Assembly: GCA_022563505.1 (NCBI GenBank)
Contig: JADFNG010000018.1
Span: 1 to 33,273 of the forward strand
DNA length: 33,273 bases
DNA from: Pseudomonadota bacterium
Lineage (GTDB): Bacteria; Pseudomonadota; Gammaproteobacteria; Steroidobacterales; Woeseiaceae
Direction of reading: 5' to 3'
The notes beneath the pieces were generated by a model that saw nothing but the letters and a program-made list of their open reading frames with translations, did no database searches and was not told the origin of the DNA. Numbering within the stretch: position 1 is the first letter of the stretch; each line of letters starts with the position of its first letter. A program made the position numbers and the translations under genes. Of this stretch, positions 7,829-15,732 are shown in pieces.

Positions 7829-8713
7829 GTGAACGGCATCAGCTACCGATGCATCATCGTATTGCTGCTCTTTTCGACTTCGGCCTGCACGAAGGAGCAG
7901 CATGGAGCCAGCGAGGTGGCTCAATCTTCGCTGCCGGGGGAGGGTCGGTTGCAGTGGCAGCTCCCGTCACGGTTGCAGGAGATTTCCGGACTGGCGTTGA
8001 CGCCCGACGGGCGACTGTTTGCGGTTGATGATGAGCAGGCGATCATTTACCAGATTGACTACACCAGCGGGCGCCTGGTTAAAGCATTTGCAGTGGGCAA
8101 GCCGGCCTTGCGTGGCGATTTTGAAGGCATTGCATACCTTGATGAGAGCCTGTTCCTGGTGACGAGTGGGGGAACGTTATTCCGGTTCGATGAGGGCGAT
8201 GATGGTGAACGGGTCGCATATCAGAAAACAGAGACCGGGCTGGGCGAGCAGTGTGAGATCGAAGGTCTGGCGCAGGATGTGAAAAACGGACGGCTTTTGC
8301 TGGTATGCAAAGATGTTCACAAGAAAGCAGACGTGGCGGCGCTGTCGATTTTTATCTGGCGCCCGGGGAGTCGTCGTGTTGATATTGATGACCGGATTGA
8401 GTTGCCGATTGAGGAGATATTGGTGCATACCCAGACAGAGGATTTTCACCCGTCGGGGATTGCAGTCGATCCATTGAGCGGAGCGATCCTGGTTGTGGCC
8501 GCGCGGCAGCGCACGGTAATCGAGCTCGATCAGAAGGGAAATTTTGTAAACGCTACAATGCTGTCACCGGCGAAGTGGCACATGCAGGCAGAAGGGATAG
8601 AGATTACGGCAGCCGGCCAATTGATCATCAGCGACGAAGGCGGCCGGTCCCGCGCCAAACTGACGGTCTATGCTGCGCCTGGCATGGAAATGAATACTCA
8701 TAACGATCAATGA
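7829..8713 (+). CDS. YjiK/SdiA-regulated-like beta-propeller lipoprotein
   Basis: A 294-residue predicted lipoprotein: a hydrophobic signal ending in a STSAC-type lipobox, then a beta-propeller-like body. The features LQEISGLALTPDGRLFAVDDE, GDFEGIAYLDESLFLVTSGG, CEIEGLAQDVKNGRLLLVCKD, HPSGIAVDPLSGAILVV and AEGIEITAAGQLIISDEGG are regularly spaced repeats with the (E)GIA / DEGG pattern of the SdiA-regulated (YjiK) family, which is related to phytase-like propellers. Acidic residues at blade edges suggest metal binding. The function is unknown. The start is GTG 7829. The stop overlaps the next start (ATGA), so the DUF4956 protein, this lipoprotein and the hydrolase-like protein are probably one operon. 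Confidence 0.75.
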   Translation: MNGISYRCIIVLLLFSTSACTKEQHGASEVAQSSLPGEGRLQWQLPSRLQEISGLALTPDGRLFAVDDEQAIIYQIDYTSGRLVKAFAVGKPALRGDFEGIAYLDESLFLVTSGGTLFRFDEGDDGERVAYQKTETGLGEQCEIEGLAQDVKNGRLLLVCKDVHKKADVAALSIFIWRPGSRRVDIDDRIELPIEEILVHTQTEDFHPSGIAVDPLSGAILVVAARQRTVIELDQKGNFVNATMLSPAKWHMQAEGIEITAAGQLIISDEGGRSRAKLTVYAAPGMEMNTHNDQ

Positions 8714-9705
8714 AGGACCTTATGCACATCAGCGGGGATACCGATCGAAGCGTCATTTTTGTTCATGAATGTGGATTCAAACCGTCGCCCGAGGAGTACC
8801 TGGATGCTCTTATCGCATCGGTGACCGCGGGGATCGAGAGTGATCATGCAGAGTCGCTGGAGCTGTTCGCCTCCGTAAGCAAGTATTTGGCGTACTACAG
8901 TGACCTGAGTAAAGAGTTTCTTGCGGCGCAAAGCCAATACTACGATGAGAAACTGGATGTCAGTGATCTCGCCGGCGCGCTTCATGAACTGAAGAGTATC
9001 GACCGCAAGAAAGGATTCAGGGTCGGCAACTACGACAAACTGCCGGGGAAATCATCCGTCAAGGAATTTGCGGTGAGTCTGCTGGCGCCTTTACTTTCAG
9101 CGGTCGGTCTCGAAAAACGACTGGTGGCCGGTATTTCGAAGGACCTGGGAGAATACTGGAAAGATAACAGTGAGCTGGGCAATGCGGTACTCGATCGAGT
9201 CAGGACAACGATTCAAACCGCGCTGGATCGCAACGAGCGGATCATGTTGATTGCGCATGGCACGGGCGCGATAGTGGCCTACGATGCGCTTTGGCAGCTT
9301 TCGCACGATCCGGTTTATGCCGGGCAGTACAAGGATTCGAAAATTGACGTATTTCTGACGCTGGGTTGCCCGCTAAGCGACTCAACCGTGTGTCGGCAGT
9401 TAAAGGGTGCGCGCCGCAAGGGCAGAGAGCGGTTCCCGACCAACGTGGTTGCCTGGCATAACGTGGCCGCAGAAGACGACTATATCTGTCATGACAATAC
9501 GGTTTCTGATGATTTCAAGGCCATGCTAAAGCAGCGGCAGGTAAGCAGCATCCGGGATTACCACATCTACAACCTGGCTATTCGTTACGGAGTTTCCAAT
9601 CCGCACAGCGCGATTGGCTACCTCGTGCATCCGCGAGTGACGAGAATTGTAATTGGCTGGTTAACACAGTCCTTTGGCAAGCCCCTGCCTAAAAGCATAC
9701 TCTAG
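8710..9705 (+). CDS. Alpha/beta-hydrolase-like protein lacking the canonical nucleophile
   Basis: A 331-residue soluble protein. The strand-turn-helix LIAHGTGAIVAYDALWQL (about residues 180-198) is the nucleophile elbow of an alpha/beta-hydrolase, normally written HSxG in this type. Here the serine position is Gly184, followed by Thr185. A beta-strand with FVHECG occurs near residue 17 and a downstream FLTLGCPLS strand near residue 214, both fitting the fold. The protein ends with HPRVTRIVIGWL. It may be catalytically dead or use Thr185. ATG 8710 overlaps the previous stop; ATG 8722, with AAGGA four bases upstream, is a credible alternative. It converges with the CotH-like gene, whose 3' end overlaps it by 17 bases. 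Confidence 0.65.
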   Translation: MKDLMHISGDTDRSVIFVHECGFKPSPEEYLDALIASVTAGIESDHAESLELFASVSKYLAYYSDLSKEFLAAQSQYYDEKLDVSDLAGALHELKSIDRKKGFRVGNYDKLPGKSSVKEFAVSLLAPLLSAVGLEKRLVAGISKDLGEYWKDNSELGNAVLDRVRTTIQTALDRNERIMLIAHGTGAIVAYDALWQLSHDPVYAGQYKDSKIDVFLTLGCPLSDSTVCRQLKGARRKGRERFPTNVVAWHNVAAEDDYICHDNTVSDDFKAMLKQRQVSSIRDYHIYNLAIRYGVSNPHSAIGYLVHPRVTRIVIGWLTQSFGKPLPKSIL

Positions 9706-10759
9706 AAAACTTGCTCTTGATCCGGCTTTGATCGGCAAGTTCAACGTAAAACTTGTTGATAAACGCCAGGGTACGCTTGCGCTCCCGATCCGTTAATCCT
9801 TTCTGCGCCCTTATCAGTTCGAATACTGCATCCTTTCTTTGTGCGAACATCGAGATCGTCGTGCCCAATTCTGCATTGACCGAGCAATTGCCGCGATACA
9901 GTCGTCTTGTGACGCTGTTGAGGCGAAATTTCGGGTTTGGCTCTGCATACGATGCATTCACCACGCCGGCGAAGTCGAAATCATAGGGTATGGGAAAGAA
10001 AGCGCTGCCGCCTTTCGAAACCAGCACTCCGTTGTGGCAGCATGCATCGTCCTTCGCCCCCCTCACCAGGGAAAAGTCGGTGTTGCCAATAAGGTACTGA
10101 AAAACAGAGGCAATACTTGCTTGTGCACGATCAAGTCGGCTGTGGCGTGTTCCCTGAATCTCCGCGACGGTAACCCCGAGTCGATCGGCTAACTGGTTTT
10201 TGTGCTCGATGACGAAGGCATACTTTTCCATGGTTTTATTTTTCTTGTCTGTATCGACCCAGGTTATTTTCAGCAGACGCGTACGGAAGCTGTAAGGAGT
10301 GTGCAACTGCAATATCTTGTAGGCCAGGTACTCCTTGAGAACATACTGCTCGTATTTAGCGCGTGACGGCTTGCACGGGCTGACCAGCTTGAGAATATTT
10401 TGCCCGGCAAATTCCGTGCCCTGAACCTGCTTCTTCTTCAGGTTCAGACGCACGGGCGGAAAATTGCAGGTAGAACGCCGGCGCCGATAGTTTCCGCGTG
10501 TTCGAAACTTCAGGTCAAACTCATGCACCGCGCCGGAGTCATCGGTGTACGATATCTTGCCATCAAGATAATCTTCATTACTGCGTTTTCGCGTCAGTGT
10601 TGAGAGCGGTCCTTCAATACGAATATGCAGCGTGTATTGATTGGTAAATAGCGGTGATTCGCTGGCACCCGGCTGCGCAAATGCAGTCGAACCGGTAGCG
10701 GCAAAGAGCAGTCCGGCGACGCAGATGCGGATTTTATATGGCTTCAGTTTCTCGGTCAT
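9689..10759 (-). CDS. Secreted CotH-like (kinase-fold) protein
   Basis: A 356-residue protein with a signal peptide (basic start, hydrophobic stretch, STAFAQ cleavage region near residue 29). The body has FRTRGNYRR (85-93), CNFPPVRLNLKKK (98-110), NILKLVSPCKP, a KEYLAYKILQLHTPYSFRTR helix, NTDFS (226-230), CCHNGVL and PYDFDFAG (258-265). The order basic RGN patch, then NTD, then PYDFD, mirrors CotH-type secretory protein kinases, in which the last acidic pair binds metal. I infer a kinase-like enzyme acting outside the cytoplasm; the assignment rests on pattern, not on a database match. Many bacterial relatives are annotated only as hypothetical. It is divergent from the metallophosphoesterase/kinase-like gene, with a 130-base gap. 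Confidence 0.6.
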   Translation of the reverse strand: MTEKLKPYKIRICVAGLLFAATGSTAFAQPGASESPLFTNQYTLHIRIEGPLSTLTRKRSNEDYLDGKISYTDDSGAVHEFDLKFRTRGNYRRRRSTCNFPPVRLNLKKKQVQGTEFAGQNILKLVSPCKPSRAKYEQYVLKEYLAYKILQLHTPYSFRTRLLKITWVDTDKKNKTMEKYAFVIEHKNQLADRLGVTVAEIQGTRHSRLDRAQASIASVFQYLIGNTDFSLVRGAKDDACCHNGVLVSKGGSAFFPIPYDFDFAGVVNASYAEPNPKFRLNSVTRRLYRGNCSVNAELGTTISMFAQRKDAVFELIRAQKGLTDRERKRTLAFINKFYVELADQSRIKSKFSRVCF

Positions 10760-10891
10760 GGCCTGTACAGTTTGCCGTCAGTCAACGTGGGAGTTTAACA
10801 TGGGAGATATCGTTATTCCGTTGGCGGGTGGCTGGTTCAGCTGCCATTAACCCTTCTGCAGCGATAATAACGTATGCGACAGAGACTGTTC

Positions 10892-12751
10892 ATGAAGAAA
10901 AAATCAACCGCCTGGTGGCGGGGCTGGACCATCGGCTGCAATCTGTTACTTGCGATGACGCTGGTTCCGGTCAATGCGTTTGCTGCTGATGAGGCACAAC
11001 AATGGCGATGGTCCGGGGTCGCGCGCGTGGTGGCAATCAGCGATGTGCACGGTGCATACGATGCGATGGTCCGTACGCTGAAGAATGCCGGCATTCTGGA
11101 TGAGTCGTTGCAGTGGTCTGCGGGTGAGACGCACCTTGTGATTACGGGCGATCTTCTGGATCGCGGGCCGGATTCGCGCAGCGTCATGGATTTGATCATG
11201 GGTATCGAGCCTGAGGCGGAAACGGCCGGCGGTGCGGTTCACCTGTTGCTCGGCAATCATGAAGTCATGAATTTGGTCGGCGACCTTCGCTATGTATCGA
11301 TTGAGGAATACGCGGCATTTTCTGCAGACGAGTCTGCTGACGAGCGTGAACGCTGGTTCCGCATTTACCGCGACCGGCAGCTGATCGTTACCAACGAAGC
11401 GGCGCTTCGGGCGAAATTCGACACAAATCGCCCGCCGGGATTTTTCGCTCATCGCAGGGCATTTCGCAGCGACGGTAAATACGGCAAGTGGTTGCTGAGC
11501 AAGCCACTGATTGCCGTTATCAATGACACCGCATTTGTGCATGGCGGTCTGGCGCCCGTCGTCGCGGAAATCGGCCTGGCCGGCGTCAATGGAAAAATGA
11601 AAGATGAACTGGTGACCTACGTTCATCAGCTGGGTGTGCTCTACGATGCCGGCGTGCTGACCCCGGCGGAGAATTTCTACAAGCACGCTGCGGTGCTTGC
11701 TGCGCTGCCTGCCGGTATTGATCGGCCAGCGGATCTCAGGGCTGCCATTGATACGGTGAGCGACCTGAGCGATGCGGCCATTCATGATTCCGATTCACCG
11801 CTGTGGTATCGGGGCAATGTGGGTTGCGGGCCACTCATCGAAATCGATCGAATCGGTCCGGCGCTGGCTGCAATAGGGGCAAGCCGGGTTGTCATCGGGC
11901 ATACACCCACACAGACGCGCCGCGTTCTGTCACGTTTGAACGGTCGCGTCATCGAGATTGATACTGGCATGCTTGGTCCCTTTTATAGCGGCAGCGGCAA
12001 CGCCCTTGTTATCGAAGGCGACGCTATCGCAGTGATTAATGAACACAGTCCGGAAGTTTTGGACGTTGCTGATCATCCGCGCAGGGTTGGCATTCGTGGG
12101 CAAGGAATCAGTGCTGACGATCTGCATGACATCCTCGCAAACGGCAGCATTGTATCAATGCAGGAGAATGCCGCCGGTTATGCAGATGTCAAACTAAGTC
12201 ACGACGGTCGTACGCTCGATGCAATCTTTTTGGCTCTGCCCCGCTCCAGGGGGTTTGCACCGGAACTGGCGGCGTATCGGCTTGATCGATTTCTTGGTCT
12301 GGGAATGATACCCGTGACAGTTGGCCGGACCATCGATGGCAAGAGAGGCGCGATGCAGTTCAAACCGAGTTCCCTGGTGACGGAAGGCGAGCGCAGTGCG
12401 GGGAGGAGAGGCAACTCTGGCTGGTGCCCGTTACGCGAGCAGTGGGATGCAATGTACGTCTTTGATGCGCTGATCTACAACCCGGCACGAAGTCAGCAGC
12501 ACATGTTGTACAGTCCGGATTACTGGCAACTAATTCTTACGGGGCACAGTACTTCTTTCGATACAAGCGGGTCCCGGCCCAAGTATCTCAAGGACGTAGC
12601 GCTTGATATCGGCTCCGGCTGGCAGGAAAAGCTTACAGCCCTGAATGACGCGGTCCTCGATGAGACCTTCGGTGACGTACTCAATCGTCGTCGATTGAAG
12701 GCGTTGGGTCGGCGACGAGATCGGTTACTCGAAGACGGACAAAAACCGTAG
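10892..12751 (+). CDS. Exported metallophosphoesterase fused to a kinase-like domain
   Basis: A 619-residue two-domain protein with a signal peptide (MKKKSTAWWRGW, hydrophobic core, NAFA cleavage region). Residues 40-390 are a calcineurin-type phosphoesterase with all metal motifs: SDVHG (Asp51, His53), GDLLDRG (Asp87), GNHE (Asn122, His123), VHGGL (His217) and GHTP (His337), similar to Shewanella-like protein phosphatases. From about residue 400 a second domain resembles Fam20C/HipA-related kinases: ELAAYRLDRFLGLGMIP (458 on), VFDALIYNPARSQQHML (to 539) and TGHSTSF (550-556). The positions expected to read NxDRxxxN and DH read NPARSQQH and GH, so the kinase activity is probably lost. ATG 10874 is an alternative start. 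The stop codon (TAG 12749-12751) lies inside a REP repeat. Confidence 0.78.
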   Translation: MKKKSTAWWRGWTIGCNLLLAMTLVPVNAFAADEAQQWRWSGVARVVAISDVHGAYDAMVRTLKNAGILDESLQWSAGETHLVITGDLLDRGPDSRSVMDLIMGIEPEAETAGGAVHLLLGNHEVMNLVGDLRYVSIEEYAAFSADESADERERWFRIYRDRQLIVTNEAALRAKFDTNRPPGFFAHRRAFRSDGKYGKWLLSKPLIAVINDTAFVHGGLAPVVAEIGLAGVNGKMKDELVTYVHQLGVLYDAGVLTPAENFYKHAAVLAALPAGIDRPADLRAAIDTVSDLSDAAIHDSDSPLWYRGNVGCGPLIEIDRIGPALAAIGASRVVIGHTPTQTRRVLSRLNGRVIEIDTGMLGPFYSGSGNALVIEGDAIAVINEHSPEVLDVADHPRRVGIRGQGISADDLHDILANGSIVSMQENAAGYADVKLSHDGRTLDAIFLALPRSRGFAPELAAYRLDRFLGLGMIPVTVGRTIDGKRGAMQFKPSSLVTEGERSAGRRGNSGWCPLREQWDAMYVFDALIYNPARSQQHMLYSPDYWQLILTGHSTSFDTSGSRPKYLKDVALDIGSGWQEKLTALNDAVLDETFGDVLNRRRLKALGRRRDRLLEDGQKP

Positions 12752-12804
12752 GAGCGGCATCCTGCCGCGATATTCAAGACGATCGCGGCAGGATGCCGCT
12801 CCTA
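12749..12804. repeat. REP-type inverted repeat between convergent genes
   Basis: Arms 12749-12771 and 12782-12804 are perfect 23-bp reverse complements around a 10-base loop. The arms begin TAGGAGCGGCATCC, the familiar REP core (GTAGGAGCGGC) of pseudomonads and xanthomonads. The stem lies exactly between two converging genes, and its two TAG triplets are the stop codons of both. It probably works as a two-way transcription terminator or mRNA 3'-end protector. Confidence 0.9.
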
Positions 12805-13272
12805 CTCAATAATCGCGATGCACTCGATTTCCACGCGTGCGCCAAGTGCGAGCCCGGTGGTGCCGAAAGCGCTGCGTGCCGGAGGGTTGGCGAAAAAGGT
12901 TCGATAGACTTCATTCATCGCGCTCCACTCCTGCATGTCAGCGAGAAACACGGTGCACTTCACGATCCTGTCCATGGATGAGCCAAATTGTTCGGCCGCG
13001 GTCTTGATGTTTTCCAGGGTCTGTCGGGTTTCCGCGGCAATGCCACCCGGCGCAAGATCGCCGGTGCCGGGGATGTTGCCGAGATTGCCGGACAGGTACA
13101 AAGTGTTGTCGACCTGGACTGCCGACGAGAACGGCAAGCCAAGGTCTTCGGTTCCCGGCATGTTGTGGTAAGTGATTTTCGCCGGGTGATCGGACTGAAT
13201 GTCTAGCTCGCAAGCGCTGACGAGAAATCCACTCAACATCATGGCGGTGACTACGGTGAGTGTTTTTCTCAT
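12802..13272 (-). CDS. RidA-family protein with lipoprotein signal
   Basis: A 156-residue protein. After a clear lipobox signal (MRKTLTVVTAMMLSGFLVSAC, Cys21) comes a full RidA/YjgF domain: LPFSSAVQVDNTLYLSGNLG, then TRQTLENIKTAAEQFG, RIVKCTVFLADMQEWSAMNE, PPARSAFG with the active-site Arg, and ARVEIECIAIIE. RidA proteins hydrolyse reactive enamine/imine intermediates in the cytosol, so an envelope-anchored version is unusual. Glu at +2 after the lipid-modified Cys suggests the outer membrane. The gene begins 10 bases after the GMC dehydrogenase stop and is the last gene of that operon, which hints that it deals with a by-product of the periplasmic oxidation. Its stop codon comes from the REP repeat. 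AGGGAT precedes ATG 13272. Confidence 0.85.
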   Translation of the reverse strand: MRKTLTVVTAMMLSGFLVSACELDIQSDHPAKITYHNMPGTEDLGLPFSSAVQVDNTLYLSGNLGNIPGTGDLAPGGIAAETRQTLENIKTAAEQFGSSMDRIVKCTVFLADMQEWSAMNEVYRTFFANPPARSAFGTTGLALGARVEIECIAIIE

Positions 13273-13282
13273 ATCCCTGTTC

Positions 13283-14959
13283 TCATATTTCGTTGGCTCT
13301 CGCCGCTGCGGCAATATGCTCGGCGGCGCGGAATGCCAGCGCCATGATGGTCATCGTCGGTTGGCCCCGCCCCGAGGTCACCATGCTTGACCCGTCACAG
13401 ATAAACAGATTGGCTATGTCGTGGCTGCGATGATATCGGTCGACGACCGAAGTCTGCGGATCATCGCCCAGTCGGCACGTGCCCAAAAGGTGAGGGCCGC
13501 CACGCTGAGGTACGACCGGGTGGGTCCACTGTTCCAGCGCGCCGGCAGCAGCAACCAGATCCTGGGCAACGTCGCGAAGAAAGCGGGCGTTTGACAGGTC
13601 GTCATCGTGATCTCTGTACGTGACTCGCATCGCTGGCCGGTCCCATTCATCCTTGAGCGTCGGATCGATGGTTATGTTGTTGCGGTCCATGGCCAACGAG
13701 GTCGCACCGATAGCGAGCGTCATCTGATGATTGAAGTTATGTGCCAACTGCTCCTTGAATTCAGCGCCCCACTGTTTTTTGCCAGGCGGCTGGCCCGTGA
13801 GGGCGTACATAATCGGAGTCGCGTGCAGGAAAGGTCGCGCATCAATACCGCCGCCGCCATAAAAACCACGTGCCGGATTGGATTCATAATAATCGTGCAC
13901 GACGCGGGTACATTGCACGCCTTTGTAATCGTTGAGCGGGTGTTCGAATGTGGCATGTACCAAAGCGTGGCTGTTGTACATCAGGTTGCGGCCGACAAAA
14001 CCGCTCGAATTGGCCAGTCCGTCCGGATGTGCGGCATTGGCGGAATTCAGCAACAAGCGAGGCGTCTCGGCACCATTGGCAGCAACAATGACGGCGCGGG
14101 CTTTTTGCGCCCGCTGATTGCCTGCCGGATCAATGTAACGAACTTCGCTGACCTTGCCGTTTGCGCCGGTCTCCAGCTGGTAAACCGCACAATCTGCCCG
14201 GATTTCGCAATGACCACTGGCTTGCGCCTGGGGAATCATGGCGGCCAGCGTGGACGACTTTGCGCCGACTTCGCAGCCAAAGCCCATACAATAGCCACAG
14301 TGGATACACGCGGCGCGGCCGTTGTGCGGTTTGGAGAGTATGGCCAGTGGTTCGGCCTGCGCATGTAAACCCAGTGCCGTTGCACCCTTTTCCAGCAGAA
14401 CGCCGGACGATTTCACCGGCATCGGTGGCATCGGAAAGGGTTTTGACCGCGGCGAGTCGAAGGGTCCAGGTGCACCGCAGACACCGATATCCCAGTCGAC
14501 TTTGGTGTAATACGGCTCAAGTTCGTCGTAGGTGATTGGCCAGTCCGCGAAGTTGGTGCCACTAATGGCTCCCAGGACGCTGCGCTCATTGAAGTCAATT
14601 TCGCGGAGACGCCAGAAATTCGCACTGAAATGGACGCTGCTGCCACCTATGCCGGGGGCATAAAACGCCGGAGCCCGGTTCGGGCCCGTTTGAACTTCTG
14701 CTACTTTGCTTTCGTCATCGCGAAACGTCTGATTGCGCTTGTGAGCGGCTCCCCCGGCGAGTCCACTCATCATGAAGATTTCGAATTCATCGTGTGTGAA
14801 ATCCTTCGCCTCGCGAAACGGTCCCTGTTCGAGGGCCACGACGCTGAAGCCACCGGTCGACAATTCTTTCGCGAGAATACCGCCTGCAGAGCCAGAGCCT
14901 ACAATGACGAAGTCAACGGCCTCGTCGAGCGGATACTCAATCTGATTCTTGGTTGTCAT
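13283..14959 (-). CDS. GMC-family dehydrogenase with predicted iron-sulfur site
   Basis: A 558-residue FAD enzyme of the glucose-methanol-choline family, large-subunit type as in gluconate/FAD-glucose dehydrogenases. The FAD motif is DFVIVGSGSAGGILAKEL near residue 15. Cys-rich ACIHCGYCMGFGCEVGAKSS near residue 210 matches the 3Fe-4S binding region known in FAD-dependent glucose dehydrogenases. The C-terminal HLLGTCRLGDDPQTSVVD and GQPTMTIMALAFRAAEHI complete the family pattern. Its partner is the small Tat-exported subunit directly upstream, whose stop overlaps this start by 23 bases. No third, cytochrome c subunit is nearby. The substrate is a sugar, polyol or acid that cannot be named. ATG 14959 is preceded by GGGGAG at good spacing. 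Confidence 0.88.
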   Translation of the reverse strand: MTTKNQIEYPLDEAVDFVIVGSGSAGGILAKELSTGGFSVVALEQGPFREAKDFTHDEFEIFMMSGLAGGAAHKRNQTFRDDESKVAEVQTGPNRAPAFYAPGIGGSSVHFSANFWRLREIDFNERSVLGAISGTNFADWPITYDELEPYYTKVDWDIGVCGAPGPFDSPRSKPFPMPPMPVKSSGVLLEKGATALGLHAQAEPLAILSKPHNGRAACIHCGYCMGFGCEVGAKSSTLAAMIPQAQASGHCEIRADCAVYQLETGANGKVSEVRYIDPAGNQRAQKARAVIVAANGAETPRLLLNSANAAHPDGLANSSGFVGRNLMYNSHALVHATFEHPLNDYKGVQCTRVVHDYYESNPARGFYGGGGIDARPFLHATPIMYALTGQPPGKKQWGAEFKEQLAHNFNHQMTLAIGATSLAMDRNNITIDPTLKDEWDRPAMRVTYRDHDDDLSNARFLRDVAQDLVAAAGALEQWTHPVVPQRGGPHLLGTCRLGDDPQTSVVDRYHRSHDIANLFICDGSSMVTSGRGQPTMTIMALAFRAAEHIAAAARANEI

Positions 14960-15542
14960 CCTGCGCTCCCCGCATGTATTGCGCGTCGTAATAGCCAAAC
15001 GGTGGTTGCGCTGCGCCGTGACCTTCAAAGCCGATCAGCTTCCAGCCAATATTGTCCTTGTTGCCACCGTAAGAACTCATTGCGAAAAAGCCCATCATGG
15101 TGAAGGCCTGTAACATGCCAAAGAAGGGCGTTTTATCGTTGTCGGTGAGATAGGCATCCTGATCCGCCTCACTTAGATCTGAAAACATTTTGGCGCCGTC
15201 AAAACGACTTGCAACGCCAGCAAGAAACTGCCCCATCAAGGCGCGAAACTCGCCCAACTGGTCCGCGAACTGGTCAGCAAGAACGGTGTCAAAGAAATAC
15301 ACTACCCCTGCTTCCCGGGCACCCGGTGTATCCGTTGTCGGTAGAATTCGTGCAGAGATGGCAACCAGCTCTCGAGCCTCGGCCGATGTCAGTATTTTGA
15401 ATGCAGAGGCTTCTTCGTGAGCGGTGCAAGCTGCCTCTGCGAGTGCCAATGCGGCTGGTACGCTAATGCGCAGTAACGAGCTGCCGGCCACGGCGCCGGA
15501 ATTGCCAATGAAGCGCCGCCGCGTTATCGGTTTGTCTTTCAT
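14937..15542 (-). CDS. Gluconate 2-dehydrogenase subunit 3-like small subunit (Tat signal)
   Basis: A 201-residue protein with a twin-arginine signal, ITRRRFIGNSGAVAGSSLL, and a following hydrophobic run. The body shows FKILTSAEARELVAISARILPTTDTPGAREAGV and a C-terminal NKDNIGWKLIGFEG, typical of the gluconate 2-dehydrogenase subunit 3 family. Such subunits fold with the GMC subunit and carry it, folded, through the Tat pathway to the periplasm. It is the first gene of a minus-strand operon with the GMC dehydrogenase and the RidA lipoprotein. It is divergent from hiuH across about 190 bases, which must contain both promoters. Confidence 0.85.
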   Translation of the reverse strand: MKDKPITRRRFIGNSGAVAGSSLLRISVPAALALAEAACTAHEEASAFKILTSAEARELVAISARILPTTDTPGAREAGVVYFFDTVLADQFADQLGEFRALMGQFLAGVASRFDGAKMFSDLSEADQDAYLTDNDKTPFFGMLQAFTMMGFFAMSSYGGNKDNIGWKLIGFEGHGAAQPPFGYYDAQYMRGAQDDNQESD

Positions 15543-15732
15543 CTCTCCCCCCGAAATTCTTCTTCAGAGCGGCCAAACTAGCACAGGCGGGGTACCAAGT
15601 ATTCACCGCTCGGAATGTGGGCTGCACCACAGACTGGTATATCATTGATAGCTAATGAGAAGCAGAGCAAGCAGACAGTGGCGACGGGACAACCGACCAC
15701 ACAATGACTCAATGCGGACTTAAGGGATGACG

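Noticed and set aside
13607-14368. Long plus-strand open frame of about 250 codons opposite the GMC dehydrogenase
   Set aside because: It is antisense to a strongly supported gene, has no recognisable domain, and its composition is that of a shadow frame.
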